This document shows, in pieces, positions 50,157 through 62,821 of a DNA stretch of 64,000 nt. How positions within the stretch are numbered: position 1 is the first letter of the stretch; every line of letters begins with the position of its first letter. The position numbers and the translations under genes were made by a program. Origin of the DNA: Erythrocercus mccallii. Lineage: Eukaryota; Chordata; Aves; Passeriformes; Dicruridae. The DNA lies in NCBI GenBank assembly GCA_013397435.1, contig VZRG01000157.1:800456-864455 (forward strand), read 5' to 3'. The notes beneath the pieces were generated by a model. It did no database searches, had not been told where the DNA came from, and saw only the letters and a program-made list of their open reading frames with translations.

Positions 50157-52487
50157 ACTAACTAGAATATGCAGCCCTGTGGCATCTCAATGACCACTTC
50201 CTTAGCCCATTCTCTTTTTGTCCTGAGACTGATGCTTGTAATTTGAATTGCAGAATCTTCAGGCTATATTGCCTTTTAGAAACCTTTCAGCTCAGCTGCT
50301 AAGCATGTAAAAAAGCTTTTGGTTGCACTAGTTCATGTTTTGAAAATACTGCAAAGGCATATTTTGATGGGAGGAGAGACTTGGAATGAATACCCTTCTC
50401 CAAGTGCAATATGAATGCAAGTTCTTTTATAAAATTTGTATTAGGGTTTAAGTGTCACATGCAAAGTGGCACCATACTGTCCAAAAAACATAGGTTTCTT
50501 TTTAAACAACCGTGGGCTTGTTTTAGCTCTGTTCATAATTTACTTTTTGAAAAATGCATTAAAATATTAGAGCTTTGTTCTTTGTGTTTCAGTTCTGACA
50601 GAACGAAGTGGCACAGAATATTGTGCTTCACAGGAATAAAACTGCTTGGTTCACATAACTTCAGTGACCTTTCAGTGCAGACTTTATCTACAGTTTCTAC
50701 TGAACAGCAGAGATCATTTATTTAAAGGAAGCTACTTTCCCTACAGACCTTTACTTCTTGTGCCAAGGACATCGGGGGGTAAACTTGAAGTCACAGCAGA
50801 GCTTTAAACCAGAGCTGATAAACTCATGTGGGATGTCAAAATGCCAGAGTAACAGGAGGAAGGACAGGGAAGAATTTAAGCCATTTTCAAAACACAGGAA
50901 CATCTATTCAGGCTTAAGGAACATTTGCAAATGAAGTGAATGCAATGGGATTTGTGATCACTTGCCATTTCTTCAGTTCTTTATTTATTATGTGTACTTT
51001 GGTAGCATCTGGAGGTCTTACTCTACAGGGGGCTGTACAAACACTGAAGGAAAATGTGATCTCTCCCACAACACAACTTTTTAATATAACATGAAGTGAC
51101 TCAATAATATCCCATCAAGGTCTTGCTCTAAATGCCAGATATTCCAAGTTTTGGGTTTAAAAGGCTGCACTTCTTTCAGTATATTCTATTTGGTGAAACG
51201 ACTATTGCAAATAGCAATATCTGCCTCCAACTGTCTCACTTATCAATAACTTTAAAAGCTTAAATAATAATGAATGCATGTGAAAAACAGAATTAAAACA
51301 GAAGGACCTGAACTCAACACCATCTATCCTTAACCCCCTGTATTCTGTGACTCTGTAGTCCCTTATGTTGATGCAGATACAATTCTCCAATGCAAAATAA
51401 ATGCAGGAACTGGAAAAGGATGAAGGAGAGAGAGAGGTGCAGAAAAATTAAAAAGCAAAACATATTTCTCAGAAATACAGTATTTCTGGTTCAGTGCATT
51501 AACATTAAGAAAACAATTTTTTTATATAGGGCAGTGAAAAATCAATGCTTTAACTGTGAAATGCAGAAATCCAGAAAAATTTATCTTAATATCATCTAAG
51601 ACCTTAAAGCTTGGACACTTACATTTGTGCCACATAGCAATTTTCCTTCTGTAAAGACAAAAATAAACAGGACAAGCTGATCTATCCCTGCCTGACCTAA
51701 TTTTGCATTTAAACCACCAGAATTTTTATAGCCCGATTCTAATCTGGCCTAAAGATGTTTTCATTTTACATTTCCTGCTACCTTTTTCGTGCCTTGATTT
51801 TGCTGTTGTCTCCTGCCCAAGCCCTTCAATCTTTCAAAGAGCTGCAAAAACTTTCTTCATCAAGTGGTGAGCCTCTAAATCCAGAATCAATGACCCACTA
51901 TCAATAGCCTAATTTAAGTGTCAAAGAAAATCACTACAGCCCTGGGCCAAAATCACATCATGACCTCGACCTCAGTTCAGAACAGTGCCTGAATTCAAAA
52001 TAGTTTTATCTTTGTCCAGCTTCTTCAACCTGTAGCTTCTAGCACCACATGTTCTCTAATATCCAGACCTACTCAGCCACAAAACCTTCTTGAGTTTGAT
52101 GCCAGTAACATAAGAAAGAAGGCAGCAGGACATGCTAGCTCACATTAAGGGTTCCCTCTGCATTAGGAGTACTCAAGGGATTAATTTAATCTGACATATC
52201 CTGGCAGGATTTGGAGAGTGCCACATTCATATTCAAACCTGTGATAAGAAATTAAATACCATCCCCTGTGTCTGAGTCAGCCAGGCAGTGAAGTCCACTT
52301 TGAGATATGCAAGTTTCTGATTTAAGAGTGTCTGATAGCTCACAACATATGTAGCTTGTAACTACACCATAGGAATAACAGATATTCCAATTTAGGCAGG
52401 CATCTAGTTCGGCAGTGGGAGACTACTCGACAGGTATCTAAGAAAAACTTCCATTTATGCACAACCACAAGTACAAAACTCTCTTAC

Positions 52488-52666
52488 CTGCAGGTTTGCA
52501 CATGCTGGTGAATCATTGTGGGAGGGTATTTCGTTGTTGGTGGTCTCTGACCCTGTGTTTTTAAGTCTGGAAGCTGTTGTAGTTGTGGCTGTAGTGGTCT
52601 GTACTGGTAAGATTGGCTGCCAGACATTCACATCAGTGCCATTGCCAAAGGCCTGAATTGCATTTT
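52488..52666 (-). CDS. GFRA1: GFRA1 exon (179 nt): end of D3 and Thr-rich stalk
   Basis: Acceptor TTATTTTCACAG, donor CTGCAG|GTAAGAG. The exon begins with the last two bases of a Lys codon split with the previous exon and then reads NAIQAFGNGTDVNVWQPILP, a segment that matches vertebrate GFRA1 closely. It includes an N-glycosylation sequon N-G-T at the position of the mammalian N-G-S. After this comes a Thr-rich stretch (QTTTATTTTAS), then an Asn/Ser-rich linker ending SPACANLQ. The first part closes the third cysteine-rich domain region, and the rest is a flexible, probably O-glycosylated stalk. The linker TGSETTNNEIPSHND differs from mammals, as expected for this variable section. Confidence 0.95.
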
Positions 52667-53768
52667 CTGTGAAAATAAATTATAGGGAATTTTCTATTTC
52701 TAAAAATAAAAAAGGCAAAAAGGAGAAGTGAATTGTTTTTCATTGCCATTATTATTATTACATTTAAAATGTGTATTTATAGAAACTCAATTTTATGCTG
52801 AAAAACGTGTCTTATTTTTGAACCTATCAGAAACATGAACTGAAAATCTGGGGTCACATAATTATTTGGTGCAGCCTCTTCTTTGTAATGTTTCCAGTAA
52901 TTCTTGACAGAAGCTTTAGGACTTACCATAATCATATTTGTTGCCATCCAAAAGATTCAAAAATTTACTTTCAAGATTTAAAAAACAGTTTGAATGTCAT
53001 GTCCTAATTCAGGTAGGTAAAGTTACAAAGCAAACTAAAAACAGAGAACAGGATAAATATTTATTTCTACAGCTTGCTCTAGTAAAACTACTATGCCTGT
53101 AACTACAAAATAGTTTAACTAAGGCAATCTTTTCCTTACCATTTTCAATCAAAATCTGCATAATTGGGTGAGGGAAACATGGTTAAACTAAAACTTTAGA
53201 ATATAAAAGTTAAAAAGCTTATCACAGTTTCACAGGATTAAAGAGTGTGTTTATAGCAAGAGTAAATTGGTTGGAGTTTCTATAAACAAATAGAAAAACA
53301 GTTCTTAATCAGGTCTTTGGGGATTCAACAAGGATTTGGGGATTTCTTATTTCAGATTCTTTGTACAAGAAATCAAACAATTTCACTGGGGACTAATATG
53401 TGGAAGTTATTAACACTTCTTCTCAGTGGCATTCCTTGCCTTATAAAATAATTTACATGTCATTTTCTTCTGAAAAAGATGTATTTTATACCGATATTAG
53501 TTCTCAGAACTTCAACATGCAAAGGGAAGAAGTTTGAAAAAAGCATCAGAATGAGCTGCATTAATGGAGACAAAGTGGAAAGAGGGGTAAGTTTTCTTGT
53601 GTTTCCCTGAATAAGGCAATATAAAAAGCAGTATTTCCCAAAATCCCAGTAACTCTTTGTTTCCACTGCTGCAAGAATGGTCACAGAAATACCTTCAATA
53701 CTTCCAGTTTTCAAAGTAACAAGTGGCCTTTACAATTAGTCTTCTGCAATTATTTCATGCAATCATAC

Positions 53769-53820
53769 TTGATGATCCTTATGAGTCTCTTCCAACTGGA
53801 GATATTCTATGATTCTGTGA
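53769..53820 (+). mobile_element. CR1 LINE 3'-end fragment
   Basis: TTGATGATCCTTATGAGTCT, then CTTCCAACTGGAGATATTCT and ATGATTCTGTGA, match the avian CR1 3' terminus, including the degenerate ATTCTATGA tail repeat that CR1 uses instead of poly(A). Only about 50 bp remain, so the copy is severely 5'-truncated, as most CR1 copies are. Confidence 0.8.
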
Positions 53821-53822
53821 CA

Positions 53823-53930
53823 GGATCACAGAATTGTTTGGGTTGAAGGGACCTTTCAAGGTCTTCTTGTCCAAGTGCCATGCAATGAGCAACTTCAACT
53901 AGATCATTGTTGTAAATGCCCCAAGTAACA
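53823..53930 (-). mobile_element. CR1 LINE 3'-end fragment, opposite orientation
   Basis: ATCACAGAATTGTTTGGGTT, then GAAGGGACCTTTCAAGGTCT and CAATGAGCAACTTCAACTAG, match the reverse complement of the CR1 3' end. The fragment abuts the preceding plus-strand CR1 end within two bases, giving a tail-to-tail arrangement. The boundary on the high-coordinate side is approximate. Confidence 0.8.
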
Positions 53931-55701
53931 GGTTTATTTTCCAGTTTGAAGAGGAAATATACTAAAAAACAAACTAGTAAGAAATTCCTAGTTTCTTCAT
54001 CCCATGGAAAAGGAAGCTTTTTAATGACATTTTCTCCAGGCAATGGAAGGCTCACTAATGAAAATAAACAGTTTTAAAAATTCCTATTCTATGTGAAAGA
54101 CAAAACTTTGTAGAAAATCCAGAAACACCTTTAATTTCTTCCTGAAGAAGCAATTTTTTTTGCAGCTAGGATGACATAAGTTGTCTCACAGTAACCTCCA
54201 ATGTCTTTGATTTATCTTCATTAATGCTTTTGTACAGATGGCAAAAGAAAGGACAAGGAATCCCTCTGTCTTTATGTTCTAAAAGGAACTTGTAACACTC
54301 TAGAAATTAATACATTCACAAATGAATAAAATCTGAGGTACTGAAATAGATGTTAATGACAACTGCCATTAGCCTTGAAGAAGGTCTGATGGCACATTGT
54401 TAAATTTTATCCCTCATAAAGTTTGAACTCTTTTCTCTTTTTCTTTTGTTAAACGATCTTGAGTAATTGATTTGTTCTTCTAAAGCTTAATAAATAGTGT
54501 ATCACGGAGCAACTCAGGGTTTTGTGCACAGAACTCCCTGTGCCTTCACTGCAATGCTGCCTCTTGAGAAGGTACCAATGGGGATTTTCAGACCCTCTCT
54601 TTAAATACTGAACCCTGCACTACCATCAGCTCAAGTCTGCAGGGCTGGACGGACCAGTCTGGATCACTGAGATCATTTACTGTTTTTGAGAAAAGCAATG
54701 ATGCCTGCTTCTTTGCATGAGCTGATGAAACATGACTTTTAAAACCACTTTTACTCTCAAAACTCCTGCTGGAAGTCTGTTTCTTAATTTTAGTCTGATG
54801 GTTAAAAATTTTCCAATTTCAAGCCTAAATATGTATGGCCACTATCTGCCTTTCTGATCTTATGCCAACCTCGTCCTGCAGGTCAAGTAATCCCTTCCCC
54901 TCCCTGGGCTTGCCCTGCTAATGCAATTTCAGAGGACAATCACATAGCCTTTCAACTTCTGTTCTGCTAGACTAGGGAAGCCAAGCTCTTTTGGTCTCCT
55001 CATTTATCTGAAATTAAAACTCTGATGCACACTCCATATCATCCAATTATGCTGCTCCAGGCAGACAGGAAATTTGAAAAGAGAACCTGCCAAAATCGAC
55101 TCCACTGAGCCATTCTGAAATTTAAAATAGTCCCTAATTTGGAAGTGAGTCTGACAGAAGAAAAAAAAAATCAATAATTTAACAAAATCTTTACAATAGT
55201 TACTATCCAGGCTTCTGTTAAAACCAGGCATCTGAGATCAAATATCCTAAAAAAAATGAAGTTGGCTGTAAATTGCAAGTGCAATCCAATTTACACTTAC
55301 TTACAGCAAATCCCTCATATCCTAAACTACATGTCTTTTTTAATATGAAGTTCTTAAATTATACAGAAACCCCTCAGGTGTTGCAATTCCGTGGTGAAGA
55401 TGCTGCCTGACTGTCAGGCTCCAAATACGACCTGTGATGTAAACATATTTCAATACCATACAACTTTGGGGGGATTTTTTTGATCTTTTTTTTTTTCAAG
55501 AGCTTCTCGTGTTTGCAATCTTGGCCATAAACCACATCATCAGGCATATTTTCTCATTCTTTCAATTTTTACACCTACAACAGAACCACACTCAACAAAG
55601 TGCAAAGTGATGGCCCCGATGCATTGTAACACGCTTGAGCGGCAAATGAATTCCAGAAAACACCCTACAACACATTGAAAGACACCTAGTTTTGTACTCA
55701 C

Positions 55702-55836
55702 TAAGGCATATGTTGTCCTGGAAGAAATTCAGAAATTTCTGGCATTCATCTATGTCATTGCCACTGTTGCTGCAGTCGCACCACGGGGCCACGCTGAGGC
55801 TGCTGGAGTCGATGTAGTTTGGTGTCATCACCGTGC
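55702..55836 (-). CDS. GFRA1: GFRA1 exon (135 nt): third GFR-alpha domain
   Basis: Acceptor CTCTGGTGACAG, donor CTTA|GTGAGT. The exon starts with two bases that finish a Gly codon and reads TVMTPNYIDSSSLSVAPWCD, then CSNSGNDIDECQKFLNFFQD and NICL. This is near-identical to GFRA1 of other vertebrates and is the most diagnostic exon for the assignment; the WCDC motif and the spacing of the four cysteines match the third cysteine-rich domain. This domain supports the fold of the GDNF-binding receptor. Differences from the human protein (for example IDECQ for LEECL) are conservative. The final A begins a Lys codon completed in the next exon. Confidence 0.97.
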
Positions 55837-58800
55837 CTGTCACCAGAGCGAAGCACAGCACTGTGAGCAACCTTTGCACTGAAACATTCCCTCCACCCCA
55901 AGATGGCAATCAGCCCTCGGGAAGTCATCGTGCAGGGCTGGATTCCCAGCACAGACCCACAGCAGGGCTCTGACCTGCAGATTGAACAGTTCTGGCTCCT
56001 CTCAGCCTCTGACACCCAACCCTGTGCCGTACTGCACACCCTGTGTGGCTTGAATGCAATCACTTTAGGGACTGCAACACCACTCACACGTTGAAGACAC
56101 ATTTCTTCCCTCCAAAAAGGATTCCCACAGAGAGCTGCATCAGCAGAACTGACAGGTTGAAAACCGTGGCAGTGGGAGGGATGGGTTGGGAGAAGGTGAG
56201 CACCTCTTTGAAGGGCTTTGCTGCCATATCAAACACACGTGGACTGTGTCCTTAGAGCTGCACTTAAAAATCTGACTTTCCTTCCTCGCTTGTATCTTTT
56301 CCCATTTTAATTGTTGCTGCAAATAAATGGCTGAAACCAGGTACCCAGATATGTGCTTCCTCTCCCTGAGTCTGCAGCCAGACTGCAAAAACATTTCTTG
56401 CGTGAGGCAAGGAAAATGCTGGTCCTGCTGAGGGGAGCCCTACTACACCTTGGAGCAGTGTTAACCCCACGGTGCTCATGAGGGACCTGCCAGCAGAGTG
56501 GGTTATGGTGGTGAACACAGCAAAAGCCAGCATGCATGAAAAGGTACAGCAGATTTTTTTTGCAGGTAATAAATTATTATCAATCCTGCTCTCTCACTAC
56601 TTCTTCAGTACAGTGATTACCTCCTAAACATTGTCAACAGCTTTCCAACCACAGGGTCATTCTAACTCTGCTACAACCTCTGGGGTAAAAATACTCTCAT
56701 TTATATGCCAGCTCAACACAACCAAGAATGAAATGAGACCAAAGGAGGCATTTTGTGTCCTAAAAGATGTACAGCAACTGCTCATCACTCATCTGGATCA
56801 GGAAACTGCAGTATGATGAGCACTTGCTCAAGCCAGTAGTCTCACTGAATGCATTACCCCAGCAGGTCAGGCATTTCGAACTTTCCTAAGGATTGAGAAG
56901 GTTGAATCTTTATTTTATTTGTCTGACCAAAAGGGAAAAATTAAATAAAAAGGGGAAGATATTCCAGACCTGAACAGCTGCCAGCTGCTTCAGGGAACAT
57001 GTTCCTCACTTGATAATTTGCAATTCTAGGACAGGTCATATATCGTGAGGAAATGTGATCACATCTCCTCAAAACTGACATCAAAGCAGTCATTAAGAAG
57101 ATGGAATAGATGAAGGACAAATGTTAGAGACCCAAAGTGTACACTAGGAGAGAAAATTTGGGTCATAGGTCCAGGGTCCAACAGTCTGCAATAAGAGATG
57201 GGAAAGGGCTATCAAGCATCAAGCTAAAAAAGGGAACATTAGAAATAACACAAATCACAGAGTGATGGCTAATAGCCTTTCAGTCACCAGGCAGTGCTGG
57301 GAAATGAACAAATCAACATGCAAACTGCCTCATATGTGACGGGGGAGACAAAGGACAGCAGGCACTTGGGCTGGCCTGAGAAAGACAGTAATGCATGTGA
57401 AAATGAATGTGGTCCCATTGTGAAATTCACAAAAAGCATCTTTTATCTTGTTTTGGGATGTTCTTTAATTTGACTATAATCCCATACCTTTGGCTTCCTG
57501 CAGCTTTTAACAGATAGTTGCACTAATAATTGCTCGAATTCTACATGAGATTAGTACATGAGTAAACAGCATGGCTCAAAATTCATTAAATGGAGATAGA
57601 GAATTTAGTAAAATAGGCAAATATAATTTGCATTTTTAATGAAAACTGGACTGTAGATAAATAAGAAGAGGAATGATGTTGAATTAAAATAAAACACATT
57701 AAAATGTCTCTCCCTCATCCATGTGATGGTTCAGAACACTCTTTCACCCTTGCAACATGATCTGAAATGAAGTGTGAGAAAGTGAAAATCAAGAGGATTT
57801 TGCAGATGGAAAGAAAATAGTAGGCTGACAAAAATTCTAATTAGCAAATGCTTAGTGAAGGGTTAAAAAAACAGAAAGGCACTAAGGAAATTAAAAAGGT
57901 CACTGAGGTAAGACTTTCTTATCACAAAGAGGTAATAAGGTAATTACAATGGGTTAAGATGGGTTAAAAGTGTAACAGATACCAAGGTACAATTAGGGTT
58001 GATGAACACAGGAAAGACAGGACAAGGAAAGTGTGTGCACAGCACACAAACTGTGCATCCAGCAGAAACAGAGTGGCTGAAAGAGCAGCTAGTAGAAAAT
58101 CAGTCTGTCATTTAAACCTGGGGGCAGATGTGAACCCAAGCGGATTATGTGCTTGGTTTCCTGGGGTGGATGTTCTGTTTTCCCTGCCTTTCCCTTCCCC
58201 CTCTCTCCATTAGCTGGGATCTTGGCAATTCTGCTGATGGACACTAAGGGATCAGAGAAACCATGGTGGCTGGAAGTAAAATAGGACAGGCTTGGTTTTC
58301 TGAGCTCTGGTTATCAAACTGCTCTGGGATGGTCTCAGAAGTCAGCAGCCAGACCTCCGCATTTTAGACAAAAGCAGAGTTGGCTTGAACACAGCCAAGA
58401 GGTTGCTCAGATTAGGGTGAGTTAATAAGGAGATGCATGGTGAGTCTAGGAGAAGGAGCTGAAGCTTCTTTGGCCCAAAGCAACTCCAGCTTATTCACAC
58501 AAACTCCTATGGAATTCCTGGGAATGTCAGGGAACTTGGGTGGATTTTGCTCGAGACAAGGGAAAATGTGTCAGAAAGTGAGTGCTAAAGCAGATCTTGA
58601 AGTCAGCACTTAGAGCAAAAACTTAATTCATGTGGGAGTGCAGAAGGTCAGATTGCTTAGCCAGGCTGTAACCAAAGCACTGACTCAAACGTGGATATCC
58701 ACAGTCTACTTTGACATTAATTATTTTTATGTTTTTCTGTTAATTAAAAAAAAGTATTAATTTATCCCTATACTACAACAAGGAGCCTAAAGGAATAGAG

Positions 58801-60912
58801 GTTTTCTAAATTCCTGTAAAGCGTACATATCTTTAAAATGATATACATAACACCCTGATGCAAACATTAATGCAGTCTCTACAGATTGTTCTCCATTTTA
58901 CTGATAAAGCACCTCATACAAAAACTGTGACTGGCTCTATTTCCATTTAAAGTTGTTAATTTTAGGTGAGATTCCACTAATTTTAGCAAAGTTAACTCTC
59001 ATTTACATCCCTGTATTTGAGGACAGACTCACATCCACTGTACCTTCCATAGAGAAGCCTCAGTTTCCTGAGCAAACTATGTGGAGGTGCAATTTTTGCT
59101 GCATTTGATGAAATGGCTAAACAAAATAATATTTTTTTAAAATAAACAATATTTTATCTTAATTAAATGGAGATCCTGAAGCTCTGATGAACGAATGGAT
59201 CTGTAGCAGCTTCTTACCCACAGTCCAACTCTTCTTGTGTTTTATATCTTTTAAGCAGACATTTGAAAGATTATATTGCTGATTTCTGCCTCGCCCCACT
59301 TTCACACCAGATTGATATCAGAAGCAGGAATTTATTGCTTCAGCACAAGAAGCGTTTTGGTAATTTCTTGATTTAACAGAATTACTACTAAGAAACAAAA
59401 ACTCTCTTAATACCAGTCAGTGCCTCTTTTGCATGTCTCTAGGGGCCAGCAGGAGGGAAGAAAAATGTGTATTTTTCCCTTTGAAAACTGGATCTCCTTT
59501 TGATTTGAACTCCTTAGGCACCCATTCCACATTTCTGATGTGTGACAGTGTTTTGCTGCATGGTCATCCCCAGTAACACAGGAACAATCTCACAAGAGGA
59601 ACTGGGTCATCTTTGGAGTTAAACTGAAAAATTAAACCAACAAAACTGCCAGCAAAATTCTCTAGGTCCAGCAAGAACTTGGCAGCTCTTACCCAGAAGT
59701 ATCTATTAGTAACAGTTACTCCTTGCCAGCAGCCAGACTTCTTAATCTCATTGACAAGATCAGATTTCAAGGCTATTCAATTCTCTGTTTCAGAGTCAAA
59801 TGACAGTCTGTCATAACTGTTCAGATGTTATACCCTTTGCATACTGTCTTAATCTCTTCAGTGGTAGAAGAATATCCTTTGAAGCCATCACATCTCATTT
59901 TACCCATTGCCACATGGACTTACCTCACTTGTTAGCTGCTAGAGTAATAAGAACGGTAACAATAAGCCACTGAGTATAGCTTTCAGTCATTTTTCAGCAA
60001 ACCCAACCTATTTTAGAAATATTTTTCATTTTGATCTTATCTCCAGAGACATTTATTTAAAAGCAGGATCAGCTTCAGGGTCTCAGCTGGCACCCTCATG
60101 CCCAACAGAAGGGGATATTGCTGCACTGCAGCAGGTGCAGGCTGTAAGCTTAAAAAACATCTTATCTGGTGGCCTTTCAAATTTGTTTGTTTCAGTTTTG
60201 ACATTCACTTATTATTTATTGCCCAACTATGACATTTCTACAACACATTCAGCTTCTTGACATGATGTCTCTCTTTCAGGAATCAAATACTGAGTGTGGC
60301 AAGCGGAATCTGGCTTCCATAAAGGCATCCTTGTGCCTGCTGACGCTCAGGAAGGTGACAACGAACAAAAATAACTACGCTGGGGAGGGAAGAGGGATTT
60401 CAGATTTGGTCTCACCTCACTCACAGGCATCTCTGAAAACAGAGTGGACAGAAGGATATCATGGAAAGAACAGCAGCTGGAATTGATAAAAGGCTGGATT
60501 GATCTATTGTTTCATACCTCATGTTCAGGTACCTTTCTCTGAAGGTGTTTACCCAAACTTGTGATGACAGCTGCAATATCAAGCAAGCTGCATTTCCACT
60601 TGTTAACTTCCTACCCCTTGGTCCTGTCTACATTCAACCCTCTTAATAAGCTTTACTTTTTAAGCTTGCATTTATTTCAAATTCAACCAGCTTTCTCTCC
60701 TCATCTTCCATCCTTAATTTTCTTGTAATGTGCAAGCTTACCCCAAGAATCTCTGTAAAGCGAAACAGGGCCATCACATGTAGGTGGAGAAACTGGCCCA
60801 GTGTCATATCATACAGCATTATATTCCAGTTTTTATTTCATACATCCCTTCAAAATGCACTTTAGGAGTTTTTTTCTCATGAGCAAGCCCCCACCCTTGC
60901 CTGCCCTCTTAC
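55837..60912 (-). other. GFRA1: GFRA1 intron (5.1 kb)
   Basis: Donor GTAAGAGGGC and acceptor CTCTGGTGACAG, phase 1 (splits a Gly codon G|GC). No repeat family or additional exon was recognised. Short open frames on both strands near 55.9-56.5 kb show no similarity I know. Confidence 0.85.
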
Positions 60913-61022
60913 CAATGAGCCCCGAGTAAGCGAGCAGGCAGTCAGCATAGTTCTCCTTCAGACAGCCACTAACAGAGCGTGACTCAGGCTGGCAGTTTGT
61001 GAAGAAATCTGCAAGGCGAGAT
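60913..61022 (-). CDS. GFRA1: GFRA1 exon (110 nt): start of third GFR-alpha domain
   Basis: Acceptor TTCCTTCCTGTTGCAG, donor CTCATTG|GTAAG. The exon opens with the last base of a split codon (AG|A, Arg, by analogy with the CRSRLADFF sequence of other species) and reads SRLADFFTNCQPESRSVSGC, then LKENYADCLLAYSGLI, ending in the first base of a Gly codon. This is near-identical to mammalian GFRA1 (one visible change is SGC for SNC) and contains three cysteines of the third domain. Upstream exons encoding the signal peptide, the first and second domains and the GDNF-contact surface lie beyond the window. Confidence 0.97.
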
Positions 61023-61472
61023 CTGCAACAGGAAGGAAAATGCGGATCTTTAAAAATCAAGCCTGAAGGCATTCTTACCTTTTACACTCTCTATTTTTGG
61101 ACAAGGCTTAATATTCTTTAACTTAAATGCAGATTGGACACATTTCAGCTATTGAGAGTCTCTCTCTCTCTAAGATGCATCTCTTTCCAGAATCTATTTT
61201 GGAAGTCAGAACAAGAAAGTGTAAGAAAACAGTAAAAAGGAACAGAACAACAGGGAAATGCCTGCCCTTTACTAAAAGAAATGTTCTGCATTTTCATGCC
61301 AAGAAAAAAAGACAAAGACTGATTTTATCATAAGAGGAGTCATTTTGCCTGGATCTGAACTCTAACTGGAGTCTTTTATTCAGAACAGTTTCTGCTCTTT
61401 TACTGATTACACAAAACTGTACGTTTGTGCTCACAGAGCAAGCAAGAGTCTTACTGCGAGACTCGAAGCAGG

Positions 61473-61626
61473 ACCTGCTTTGGTGGTGTCCCAGGTTTCC
61501 AGAGAGTAGCTCACCCCTGCTCTGGTCTGCAGCTGGGGCAGCAGGCAGCACCTGCTTTGGTGGTGTCCCAGGTTTCCAGAGAGTAGCTCACCCCTGCTCT
61601 GGTCTGCAGCTGGGGCAGCAGGCAGG
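61473..61626. repeat. 77-bp tandem duplication
   Basis: Two adjacent 77-bp copies (61473-61549 and 61550-61626) differ only at their last base. Each begins ACCTGCTTTGGTGGTGTCCC and contains CAGCTGGGGCAGCAGGCAG. The region is locally GC-rich compared with the intron around it. It lies about 450 bp upstream of the 110-nt GFRA1 exon in transcript order. Confidence 0.95.
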
Positions 61627-62781
61627 ACCAGCTGGCACAGCCTCCTCGCCCCCAGAGCCACGGCACTGAGAATCTGCTTATCCTTGTAAAATGTGCTTTT
61701 ACCCAAACTCTGGACTACTGAGTCCAGGGCTGAGATGAAAGGAAAGTGTGTTCTGCATCGAGTTCTGCTGCTGAGTGGCCACAGTATCTTCACCTACCTC
61801 AGCCCGCCCATGACCAAGGAGGGGAGAGCACTGATTTCATGCAGGATGTGCTTTAAGACCAGCGGTGCAGCTTTATTGTGATCAACTGACTACTACCACG
61901 TTGGAAATTGAAAGGACTAACAGAGAAGATCTCTTCTGATTATTTGTGATTTAAAGGCCACACGATGCCCCCATTCAGGTCTGTCAAAATTTGCAAGGCG
62001 TTGATGAGGTGGGTCAAGGTCACACATCCTACAGTCATCTCCCTGCCCACCCTAGCCTTATAACCTTGGAGTAGTGACTTTTGCTTATTTACAAAGTATT
62101 TTTTAGACCTTCATCTATGAATAAAAAAAAACAACACCTCCCTACTTCAATCTTCTCGTCTGTGAAATAGGTATAAAAATGTTCTTTTGCCTCTGAAAAA
62201 CCACAGTAATGTCTCAGGATCAGATGTTTAATCTTTGCAAAGTCCTCTCAAAATCAGAATAGTATAATCTATGAATTTTCATTACTGCTCCAGCATTATG
62301 CAGATTTGCAATATAAATACTCTTTTTCAGTTTTGCAGCAACCTCACAAAAGTTAGCAGAAACAAGTGATTTGCAAGTGATTTACTTTATTTGTTTACAT
62401 GCTCCAGAGACTAATTATCTTTGTTTGCTTTATTGTTTTACCTTCCCCAGAATGGAACTGGATACACATCATTAATCGGCCTGAAAGTAACGATGGGCAA
62501 ACATCAAAAGGTTCAGAGGCTTAGTTTGAGAAAGCATCCTATAAATAAACTCCATGCAACCTATACCTGAATTTATGAGAGCTGTTCTCATGGCCTTATT
62601 TTAGTTCCATCTCTCGCTAACTGTACTGACACCAAGAAATCCATGGTTGCCTTCAAGCCACAGTCAATCCTAAGCTTTTCACTCCCTCTCTTACCTTATT
62701 TAACCACTTAACCTTGAGATGGAAATCTGTACCCAGTTGCCTTTAACAGCTTTAAAAATCAACCTCTCTAGCAATCCTTCA

Positions 62782-62821
62782 TACATACATATATATACAC
62801 ACACACATGTATACATGTATT
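62782..62821. repeat. AT/AC microsatellite
   Basis: A short compound CATA, TATA and CACA tract followed by ATGTATACATGTAT. A simple repeat in the GFRA1 intron. Confidence 0.85.

Larger units (their letters stand above)
30800..52487 (-). other. GFRA1: GFRA1 large intron (21.7 kb)
   Basis: Bounded by donor GTAAGAGAG after CANLQ and acceptor TTTGTTCACAG before AQKK. I found no further GFRA1 exon and no nested gene that I recognise. Contents are AT-rich unique sequence, the GC-rich island near 37.4-38.2 kb, A-tracts at 45431 and 49249, and short tandem duplications near 44.05 and 50.05 kb, all listed separately. Confidence 0.8.
52667..55701 (-). other. GFRA1: GFRA1 intron (3.0 kb)
   Basis: Donor GTGAGTAC and acceptor TTTTCACAG, phase 1 (splits a Lys codon A|AA). 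It contains the pair of CR1 fragments at 53769-53930. Otherwise it is AT-rich sequence with nothing recognised. Confidence 0.85.
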
